13,238 bases of DNA from Deltaproteobacteria bacterium (GTDB lineage: Bacteria; Desulfobacterota; Desulfobacteria; Desulfobacterales; UBA11574), in the NCBI GenBank assembly GCA_019313505.1, contig JAFDBA010000045.1:1-13238 (forward strand), written 5' to 3'. The position numbers and the translations under genes were made by a program. The notes beneath the pieces are model-generated. The model was not told the origin of the DNA. It did no database searches and saw only the letters and a program-made list of their open reading frames with translations. This document shows positions 1-5,865 of the stretch, one piece after another (position 1 is the stretch's first letter; the number at the start of each line of letters is the position of its first letter).

Positions 1-332
1 TTCATGGTATAGTTTTTGCTTAAATGATTAAAATAGCATTTTACCCCAAGTATTGATATTTCTAAAGAATAAAATTCATCGATTGAAGGTGTCGATGAAT
101 GAATTTTTTGGTACGGCAGATTAAAAAATCTGGAAATACTCATAACATTTTTTCACCATGAGGCAGTATGCCCTGTGTGTGGATGAAATAGTGGGGCCCG
201 GAAGGTTGTTGAAGTGCAACCGAAATCCTGTGCTTTTTTAGCGGGGTAATTCAATACCGTCAATTATTCTTTCTGATAAACCTTCACTGATATATTCATT
301 TAGAAAAATTGCAGACTAAAAGTGAATTGACT
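1..332. other. Gene-free AT-rich left edge
   Basis: This stretch has no convincing gene on either strand. It holds the terminator-like hairpin listed separately and, at about 155-245, a less AT-rich patch with a GGTTG/CAACC inverted repeat (around 204-221). In one frame this patch reads as a very short HEAVCPVCG-like peptide before a stop. Such CxxC peptides occur at the start of some transposases, but the reading is too short and broken to call a remnant. No clear promoter for the following gene could be fixed. Confidence 0.5.
74..109 (+). terminator. Rho-independent terminator-like hairpin
   Basis: A perfect 9-bp inverted repeat (ATTCATCGA at 74-82, TCGATGAAT at 92-100) with a 9-nt loop is followed three bases later by a run of six T. 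This fits an intrinsic terminator reading rightward, presumably for a plus-strand gene that ends left of the window. The stem is only moderately GC-rich, so efficiency is uncertain. Confidence 0.6.
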
Positions 333-1316
333 ATGAATCAGTCTTCCAATAGAAAACTAACCAGATTAATTCCCTCAGCTTTCATTTTATTTTTAATTTT
401 CAACCTTCAAAATTGCATGTTTTTCAAACATCATCTACAAACTTACAATAGGCCATTTGTTAATGTTATTATCAAACATAATATTGAAGATATTCAAGCT
501 TCAAACATTGGTATCTTTGACTTTGGTCATTCTGCAGGGCTCAAAGAATTAGGAGGTAGTTTTGCACAATTTACTAAAGATTATTTGTTATATAAGAAAT
601 CTATTAGACTAATTGAATTAGTTGGAAAGAAAGCTGGAACTATTGATGAATGTATAAAAACTGGCAGGAAAATGGGATATGATTTAATACTCGTGGGGTA
701 TATTACCGAAATGTTTTATGGCGGAATAAGCACAAGTTCTAAAATTTCAATATCATTAAGAATTATAGATGTTAGAAATAAGGTTACTCTATGGTATACC
801 AAAGGTCATATGGAAGGGCAATACGAAGAACCTGTCGATTATATTTTTTTCATTAAAGAAAGCAAAGAGGCTCCTCCCCCCCACGAGTTAGGTGGTTTGT
901 TAGTAAAGGAAATGCTAAATGAGATAAAAGGTATTGCACAGACACAACATCACAAAGGTCAAACAGACCGCTTAAAAACTTTTTTGAGGCTGTACAGTCT
1001 ATCCTATGAATATAAAAACATAGATAAATTCATCACCTTTTTTACTCATGACGCCCTTGAAAATAACAAGCCCTTTCATGAACTCCTTCCAAAATACCGC
1101 AGAAATATGGAAATGATCGAATCACTTAACTATCGGATCGAATTGGTTGACTATTTTTTGCTGGCCAACACGGAAAAGGTTATGGTGCAAGGAAAATATT
1201 TTGTCCGTTACATTTTGCATGGAGGAACATGGAAGGAAAATAGCGGCAGGCTTTCCATGGAGCTTATAAAAAACGGCGACTCATATTTGATAAAACGGCT
1301 TAATTATGGTTATTAG
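333..1316 (+). CDS. Putative lipoprotein, FlgO/CsgG-like N-terminal domain plus NTF2-like C-terminal domain
   Basis: This gene encodes 327 residues from the ATG at 333; an in-frame TTG at 309 would add eight. Residues 1-28 look like a lipoprotein signal: basic Asn-Arg-Lys region, hydrophobic stretch 12-25, then Leu-Gln-Asn-Cys with Cys28 as candidate lipidation site. Asn at -1 is unusual outside spirochaetes, so lipidation is likely but not certain. Residues about 52-200 show the pattern of FlgO/CsgG/GNA1162-type accessory lipoproteins: an IGIFDF strand, a GYDLILVGYITE segment (115-126) and ISLRIIDVRNKVTLWY (139-155). Residues about 213-327 resemble an NTF2/SnoaL fold (LYSLSYEYKNIDKFITFF, final strand SYLIKRLNYGY). 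The first two thirds are clearly more AT-rich than the rest and the neighbouring genes, suggesting acquisition or fusion. It stands alone. The assignments rest on fold-like patterns; function is unknown, probably cell-envelope. Confidence 0.6.
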   Translation: MNQSSNRKLTRLIPSAFILFLIFNLQNCMFFKHHLQTYNRPFVNVIIKHNIEDIQASNIGIFDFGHSAGLKELGGSFAQFTKDYLLYKKSIRLIELVGKKAGTIDECIKTGRKMGYDLILVGYITEMFYGGISTSSKISISLRIIDVRNKVTLWYTKGHMEGQYEEPVDYIFFIKESKEAPPPHELGGLLVKEMLNEIKGIAQTQHHKGQTDRLKTFLRLYSLSYEYKNIDKFITFFTHDALENNKPFHELLPKYRRNMEMIESLNYRIELVDYFLLANTEKVMVQGKYFVRYILHGGTWKENSGRLSMELIKNGDSYLIKRLNYGY

Positions 1317-1450
1317 CCTGAATTTTTCACAATAGTCTATACCATATGACATTTCTTTCAAAAACAAATCCCGCCAATTTTCTTTGTTGAGGTTTTGAAC
1401 TAAGGGCTCATAAAAAAATGCAAGGGAAAATCGGTTTGAGCTAATTGAGA

Positions 1451-1476
1451 GGAACTTATGAAATCATAAAAGTTCC
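1451..1476. terminator. Possible terminator hairpin between converging genes
   Basis: GGAACTT (1451-1457) pairs with AAGTTCC (1470-1476) and ATGA (1458-1461) with TCAT (1464-1467), leaving a 2-nt loop and a 2-nt bulge. It lies between the lipoprotein gene and the convergent AsnB gene. On the plus strand a T-rich stretch (GTCTTTTTATT) follows after several bases, so it could end the plus-strand transcript. On the minus strand no T-run follows. The call is tentative. Confidence 0.35.
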
Positions 1477-1491
1477 CATTTGTCTTTTTAT

Positions 1492-3480
1492 TCAACTTGC
1501 CTTATCAACAACTTTTATCGGTTCAGCAGGTCTTTCGTCTTTTCCACCACTTCCGTCCTGTTCAATATAATGATGATGCACGAGCATAGTAGACAGTATG
1601 GCTACAATTCTCATGTTGTCGGTGTTGCTCATTTTATGTCCTTGCACTTGACGGCATTTGGTGATTAGCCCGGAAACAGCTTTGGGATTAAAAACGGACG
1701 CATTTTTCAGTCTTGACAGACTGGTTACGTCATAAACCCAATCAAAGTCTTTCCCGGCAAAAAAACTTGCAGCATCCGGAGCCCGATAAGGCTGCTTGGG
1801 TCTATTTAAAATAGATTCCGGAATCATATCGTTAAATGCAACTTTTAAAAGATGTTTTTCATTAAGGGCAAGAAGCTTATGCCTTGATGGGAGTTGATTG
1901 GTAAAATCGACCAAATCGCAATCCAAAAAAGGAAACCGGCCTTCAACAGAGTTGGCCATTAGCATCCTGTCACCCTGGGCGGATAGAATGTATCCGGAAA
2001 GAAGCGTTACCATTTCAAGCCATTGTGCCTTGCAGAGCGCATCCCATCCATTATAGTTTCCTGGAAGCTTTGAAAACAATTCTTCAGTCACATCCACTTT
2101 TTCCGCTTCCCGGCGAAAATCAGGATTAAGAATATGCTTTAATGATGATGTGATATCCCATCTCGGACGATGAGAGAACCAGGGATCAAGAGGGTCAAGA
2201 GATTTGCTGAAAAAAGCATTAGCAAAAGCCGGTGCCTCGCCTGGAGATCTTTCCATCCATGGATAAAGTTTCATGAATATTTTTGATCGTTTTTTAGATG
2301 ATAAGTTCCGGGCAAGAAACATGCGAACTTTAGCTTCTCTGAAAATATCATACCCTGCCATAACCTCATCCGCCCCTTCTCCTGTGACTACAACTTTGTA
2401 TCCTGATTCTCTGACCAGTCTGGAGAGCAAAAATAATGGTGCGGGTGCCGTGCGCAGAATCGGACGCTCGGCATGCCATATAACCTCAGGGAACACATAT
2501 CCGATATCCCTGTTCGACACTTTTACATCCCTGTGATCTGCATCCAGTCTTTTAACCATCTCTTTTTGATATTGCCCTTCGTCAAACTCTGAATCAGTAA
2601 AACGTATTGAAAAAGTCTTTAGGGGCGATTTGGTGTACTCAGTGACAATGGAGGATGTAATTGATGAATCAATCCCACCTGACAGGTATGCGCCGACCGG
2701 AACATCACTTCTGGTAAATCGAAGTTTAGAAGCATTAATTAAATGATTTCGAAGAAGATCGGCATTCTCCTTCTCGCTTAAATCAGGTTCTGTATTTTTA
2801 TCTGGAAAGGAGATAGCCCAGTAGGCTTTGCTTTTGATAATTCCGTTTTTTATAACAGCAAAGTGGCCCGGTTCGAGCTCTTCTATATTCTTAAAAACTG
2901 TTCTTGGTGCAACGGGACTCCAGAAAGTAAAGATTTCGGAAATGCCGGCAGGATCAAATTTTCGCTCTAAACTTTTGTCCGCAAACAGTGCTTTGATCTC
3001 GGAGGCAAACAATAATCTATTGTTGCATATAGCATAGTAAAGAGGCCTGATACCCATGCGGTCACGGGATAGAATTACCCTGTTATTTTTGTTGTCCCAC
3101 AAGGCAAGGGCCCACTGCCCGTTAAAGCGTTCAAAGCATGACATGCCCCACTGCTCATAAGCGTGAACAATAACTTCTGCATCACTTTTGGTTTTAAAAT
3201 TGTGTCCAAGACCTAAAAGTTCTGAGCCAAGTTCAAGATAATTAAAAATTTCGCCGTTAAATGTTATCCATATGGAGTTGTCTTCATTGGAAATAGGCTG
3301 ATCACCTGTCTGCAAATCTATTATTGCAAGCCGGGTGTGTCCCAGGGCAACCTGTTTGTCACGATAATAGCCACTAGAGTCGGGGCCACGGTGTCGAAGT
3401 CTTCCCATCATGCGCATAAGAGTATCTACATCCGGAGGCTTGCCCCTATTAAGATTAATTATTCCGCAGATTCCACACAT
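1492..3480 (-). CDS. asnB: Asparagine synthetase (glutamine-hydrolysing) family protein
   Basis: The 662-residue product has the two-domain AsnB layout. Residues 2-200 are a class II glutamine amidotransferase with catalytic Cys2 (MCGICG) and the expected glutamine-site residues Arg50, Asn75-Gly76 (FNGE) and Asp100 (SDAEV). Residues about 240-640 are the ATP-pyrophosphatase synthetase domain with the PP-loop SGGIDSS at 267-273. Such enzymes move ammonia from glutamine to an adenylated carboxylate, classically aspartate. Paralogues in biosynthetic clusters amidate other acids, and the preceding carrier-like gene argues for that here, although the substrate cannot be read from sequence. The ATG lies inside the end of the carrier-like gene (22-bp overlap) with only a weak GGA ahead of it, so translation is probably coupled. 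No co-directional gene follows, so it ends the operon. Family assignment is firm; role as housekeeping AsnB versus specialised amidotransferase is open. Confidence 0.9.
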   Translation of the reverse strand: MCGICGIINLNRGKPPDVDTLMRMMGRLRHRGPDSSGYYRDKQVALGHTRLAIIDLQTGDQPISNEDNSIWITFNGEIFNYLELGSELLGLGHNFKTKSDAEVIVHAYEQWGMSCFERFNGQWALALWDNKNNRVILSRDRMGIRPLYYAICNNRLLFASEIKALFADKSLERKFDPAGISEIFTFWSPVAPRTVFKNIEELEPGHFAVIKNGIIKSKAYWAISFPDKNTEPDLSEKENADLLRNHLINASKLRFTRSDVPVGAYLSGGIDSSITSSIVTEYTKSPLKTFSIRFTDSEFDEGQYQKEMVKRLDADHRDVKVSNRDIGYVFPEVIWHAERPILRTAPAPLFLLSRLVRESGYKVVVTGEGADEVMAGYDIFREAKVRMFLARNLSSKKRSKIFMKLYPWMERSPGEAPAFANAFFSKSLDPLDPWFSHRPRWDITSSLKHILNPDFRREAEKVDVTEELFSKLPGNYNGWDALCKAQWLEMVTLLSGYILSAQGDRMLMANSVEGRFPFLDCDLVDFTNQLPSRHKLLALNEKHLLKVAFNDMIPESILNRPKQPYRAPDAASFFAGKDFDWVYDVTSLSRLKNASVFNPKAVSGLITKCRQVQGHKMSNTDNMRIVAILSTMLVHHHYIEQDGSGGKDERPAEPIKVVDKAS

Positions 3481-3692
3481 GTTTTTTCCAACTGTAGTTT
3501 TTTTAATATGAATTTTTCAGTTGCGTAAAGGGTCCCAAGATTTTCTTCGCAGATTTCAATGTCAGAAAGTACAATTCCGAACACATCCTCAACAAAAAGT
3601 GCTACTTCCAAAAGTGCTTTTTCATCATTTTCAGCGTTTTGGCATATTCCAGCAAACTCTGCCATACGCTCTTCGACCTGTTTTTTATTCAT
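3459..3692 (-). CDS. Acyl-carrier-like protein lacking the phosphopantetheine serine
   Basis: This 77-residue protein matches the second half of an acyl carrier protein: ALLEVALFVEDVFGIVLSD (26-44) followed by EICEENLGT corresponds to helices II-III of carriers found beside AsnB-type genes. Counting back from FGI, the usual Asp-Ser-Leu attachment motif is replaced by Asp23-Glu24-Lys25, so there is no serine to carry phosphopantetheine. Only 23 residues precede that point, fewer than the roughly 35 usual. The start is well fixed: an in-frame TGA directly abuts the ATG, and a GAGG Shine-Dalgarno lies 7 nt upstream. It therefore cannot be a mis-called fragment of a longer protein. It is the first gene of a two-gene operon with asnB. 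A non-acylated role, such as a docking or regulatory partner of AsnB, is inference; a conserved family of degenerate carriers is equally possible. Confidence 0.7.
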   Translation of the reverse strand: MNKKQVEERMAEFAGICQNAENDEKALLEVALFVEDVFGIVLSDIEICEENLGTLYATEKFILKKLQLEKTCVESAE

Positions 3693-3731
3693 TCATAGGC
3701 CTCTTTGTCCACGGTAACTGAGAGTTTCCTT

Positions 3732-3820
3732 TGCGTTACAAATACCTATTAGAACAATTATATATATAATACATGTGTAACGTTTTGAGTCAAGAGTTCT
3801 GAAATAGTTTTTGTAACGCA
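3732..3820. promoter_or_regulatory. Triple TGTAACG motif around the asnB-operon promoter
   Basis: TGCGTTACAAA (3732-3742) and TTTGTAACGCA (3810-3820) form a perfect 11-bp inverted repeat, and a third TGTAACG (3776-3782) lies between them. Relative to the predicted minus-strand promoter, one copy lies upstream of the -35, one in the spacer and one just past the start point. This is the layout expected of a repressor with multiple or looping operators. The binding protein is unknown. Confidence 0.45.
3766..3793 (-). promoter_or_regulatory. Predicted sigma70-type promoter of the carrier-like/asnB operon
   Basis: On the minus strand, TTGACT (3788-3793) and TATTAT (3766-3771) are separated by 16 bp, each one base from consensus. 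Transcription would start near 3759, leaving a leader of roughly 65 nt before the ATG at 3692. The region is very AT-rich (alternating TA), so other -10 choices exist. Confidence 0.5.
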
Positions 3821-4043
3821 GTCAGTCAGGATGCATCGGCATCCAAAACGTGAAGTGGTTTTTGCGCGAACCCTTAGGGACATCCTTGACAAGATTTCGA
3901 GTGATAGTCATTTGCGGATAGTGAGCTATTGGCATTATTCTCATCAGCAAAGACTTCATGGGGCCTTATCCTGTGAAATAAGGCATTTATTGACTTATAA
4001 TTACAGATATGCTCTAATCCCTTCCAAAAGGGAGTGGCAAGGA

Positions 4044-4263
4044 ATGGACGAGAAGAACCTGTTTAGCACGCGGGAGGTTGCGCAATTTCTGTCATATGGC
4101 CTCCAGTCATCTGCTCCAGGAAAATGAGGAGGAGTACAATTTCGGCTTTGCCGAGGAGGAATTGGGCCAACTGTCGGCAGTGATTAATTTCTGTAGACGG
4201 GAACAGGGAATCATAATAGCCAAAGGCAACTCAAAGAGACAGAGAATGTATGACCTTGGGGAC
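4044..4263 (+). pseudogene. Remnant of a helix-turn-helix plus PBP-like domain regulator
   Basis: Two fragments in different frames look like parts of one gene. From the ATG at 4044 the sequence reads MDEKNLFSTREVAQFLS, an excisionase/MerR-type helix-turn-helix start, preceded by a weak AAGG. From about 4096 the +1 frame reads MASSHLLQENEEEYNF and then VINFCRREQGIIIAKGN. This resembles the periplasmic-binding-protein-like domain (COG1910 / PF12727, molybdate-binding-like) that normally follows such an HTH. The rest of the HTH and the first part of the binding domain are missing at the junction (about 4092-4098), the join is out of frame, and similarity stops near 4263 with no NRxxGSGTR-like continuation. 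It is therefore deleted, frameshifted and truncated. Recognition is by motif memory, without an alignment. The sequence at 3831-4043, open in the first fragment's frame, shows no recognisable homology. Confidence 0.55.
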
Positions 4264-4273
4264 GTTCCCAAGG
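4254..4273. repeat. REP-like palindromic hairpin
   Basis: CCTTGGG (4254-4260) and CCCAAGG (4267-4273) form a perfect 7-bp stem around a 6-nt GACGTT loop. No T-run follows, so it does not look like a terminator. It lies where the similarity of the regulator remnant ends. GGGGACGTTCCC-type palindromes are, from memory, common beside REP-associated transposases in related genomes, but none is present here. Confidence 0.4.
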
Positions 4274-4319
4274 TTCCCTCAGACACACCTCATAATACCC
4301 ATAGATCCTCTCATTGTCC

Positions 4320-4339
4320 GTCTCGCAAAAAGTCCAACT
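4320..4339 (+). repeat. Short dispersed repeat, copy 1
   Basis: The 20-bp core has the form GTCTCGYAAAAAGTCCRAYT and recurs in opposite orientation at 12247-12266. The two copies differ at three positions, all transitions. The copy sits in the spacer between the regulator remnant and the helicase gene, outside any believable coding region. Confidence 0.5.
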
Positions 4340-4444
4340 TCTGCGTAAAAGCTTTGGACAGAGGATTTAAACGACGGTCAGATCATTCGAGGCGTTTGTA
4401 TTGAAAATCCGATACAAGCTTTAAAATAGTCCGATAATAGCAAT

Positions 4445-5842
4445 ATGATAAGAACAGACCCTTTGAAAATTATTTTGACCAACAACCTCCGTCTTTCCGG
4501 TATTCCTTCGGATATTCGGGCCAAACTGATGGAGACTCTTTCATTTCCCAACCCCAAATGGCTGGAAAATGAGAGGATGGGTCGCTGGAACAGGGGCACC
4601 CCAAAAGTGCTTAGATTCTATGATAAAACCAGGGGTGGAGGTCTATGGATACCAAGGGGTTATATGCGGCAGTTGTTATTGCTTTGCAGACGCCGTGGTG
4701 AAAAGTATGAAATTGATGATCGGAGACGGGCTTTGCCGCCTGTGGATTCTAAATTTACCGGGCAATTAAAGCCTTTCCAGCAGGAAGCGGTCAAAACCAT
4801 GATTTCAAGAGATTTCGGCGTGTTGAATGCTCCCACCGGAAGCGGGAAAACAGTAATGGCGCTGTATATCATTGCCAGGCGAGAGCAGCCTGCTATGATT
4901 GTTGTGCATACAAAAGATCTGGCTTATCAATGGATCGAAAGGGTAGGGGAGTTTTTAGGAATTTCTGCTGACAGGGTAGGTTTCATAGGCAGCGGGAAAA
5001 AGATTATAGGTAAAAAGATTACGGTTGCCCTGGTGCAGTCACTTTATAAATGTGCTGAGGAAGTGTCGAAAAATGTCGGTTTTCTGTTGGTGGATGAATG
5101 CCATCGATGTCCAAGCAGGACCTTTACCGAAGCTGTTACCGATTTTGATTCCAAATATATGCTTGGACTGTCGGCAACACCCTGGCGCCGTGACAATCTG
5201 TCAAAATTGATATTCTGGCACTTGGGAGATGTGCATCATAAGATCGATCAAAGTCTCCTGGTTAAAAGCGGTGATGTTTTAGCTGCTGAGATTATTATCA
5301 GGGAAACCGATTTTAAACCATATTACGATCCGGTTAATGAATACAGCAAAATGATATCTGAACTCACGTCGGACGACAAAAGAAACCGTCTTATCGCATC
5401 TGATGTTGCAAGAGAGGTAAAAGATAATAATGGTATCTGCCTGGTTCTTTCAGACAGAAAAAAACACTGTGGAGTCTTACAGGCGCTTTTGCGATACAGA
5501 CATAAAATATCATCCGAACTTTTGACGGGCGATCTTAGCGGCAGTGAGCGGCTGGGGGTTCTCGATCGTTTGAATAAAGGAGACGTCAAAGTATTGCTGG
5601 CAACAGGCCAGCTCATAGGAGAGGGGTTTGATCGAAAGGATTTATCTCCTTTGTTTCTGACAACGCCCATAAAATTCAGCGGCAGGGTGCTTCAATACAT
5701 TGGCAGGGTACTCCGGCCCGCACCGGGCAAAAAGAAAGCCAGGGTTTATGATTATGTGGACATTAAAGTTGATGTTTTAAAGGCTGCTGCCAGGGCAAGG
5801 CAAAAGGTTTATGCAGGCAAAAAAATGCATAGAGAAAGCTAA
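4445..5842 (+). CDS. SF2 DEAD/DEAH-type helicase, XPB/SSL2-like
   Basis: The 465-residue protein is a complete superfamily 2 helicase of the COG1061 (SSL2/XPB/UvsW-like) type, an ATP-driven DNA translocase usually linked to repair or restart. A roughly 100-residue N-terminal domain of the sort found ahead of XPB-like cores is followed by LKPFQQEAV (108-116), Walker A APTGSGKT (129-136), Walker B DECH (217-220), motif III SATPWR (243-248) and motif VI QYIGRVLR (417-424). All key motifs are intact. DECH instead of DEAH is a known variant in this group. No nuclease or other fused domain is seen. No strong Shine-Dalgarno precedes the ATG at 4445; no better upstream start is evident. It stands alone, 23 bp from the convergent synthase gene. 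Lack of restriction, methylase or toxin genes nearby argues against assigning it to a defence system. Confidence 0.88.
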   Translation: MIRTDPLKIILTNNLRLSGIPSDIRAKLMETLSFPNPKWLENERMGRWNRGTPKVLRFYDKTRGGGLWIPRGYMRQLLLLCRRRGEKYEIDDRRRALPPVDSKFTGQLKPFQQEAVKTMISRDFGVLNAPTGSGKTVMALYIIARREQPAMIVVHTKDLAYQWIERVGEFLGISADRVGFIGSGKKIIGKKITVALVQSLYKCAEEVSKNVGFLLVDECHRCPSRTFTEAVTDFDSKYMLGLSATPWRRDNLSKLIFWHLGDVHHKIDQSLLVKSGDVLAAEIIIRETDFKPYYDPVNEYSKMISELTSDDKRNRLIASDVAREVKDNNGICLVLSDRKKHCGVLQALLRYRHKISSELLTGDLSGSERLGVLDRLNKGDVKVLLATGQLIGEGFDRKDLSPLFLTTPIKFSGRVLQYIGRVLRPAPGKKKARVYDYVDIKVDVLKAAARARQKVYAGKKMHRES

Positions 5843-5855
5843 AATTCAAATTTTA
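5840..5855. repeat. AT-only inverted repeat between converging genes
   Basis: TAAAATT (5840-5846) and AATTTTA (5849-5855) are perfect arms with a 2-nt loop. They fill nearly all of the 23-bp gap between the helicase and synthase stop codons. Short AT stems like this may help 3'-end formation in both directions, but stability would be low. A nearby AAGCCC/GGGCTT pairing inside the synthase 3' end (5861-5885) could form a stronger stem. Confidence 0.3.
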
Positions 5856-5865
5856 TCCGCAAGCC

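Noticed and set aside
160..245. Less AT-rich patch with GGTTG/CAACC hairpin as a small RNA or transposase remnant
   Set aside because: The stem is only 5 bp, no promoter or terminator frames it, and the CxxC peptide is interrupted by stops.
4..1345. ATGGTATAG (4-12) and CTATACCAT (1337-1345) as terminal inverted repeats of an element carrying the AT-rich lipoprotein gene
   Set aside because: The match is only 9 bp, does not extend, and there is no transposase or target duplication; such matches are expected by chance over 1.3 kb of AT-rich DNA.
3831..4043. Open frame with a peptide like HQQRLHGALS, recalling the YNxxRPHxALG end of IS3-type transposases
   Set aside because: The match is very short, with no DDE context or flanking transposase sequence on either side.
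4078..4404. A 108-residue reading frame as an intact gene
   Set aside because: Only its first half shows family-like sequence, its start would be a TTG inside the HTH fragment, and the second half looks like non-coding spacer with a repeat and hairpin; better read as a pseudogene fragment.
4445..5842. The SF2 helicase as part of a defence system
   Set aside because: No nuclease, methylase, TIR, toxin or other defence partner lies nearby; it fits a stand-alone XPB/UvsW-like repair helicase.
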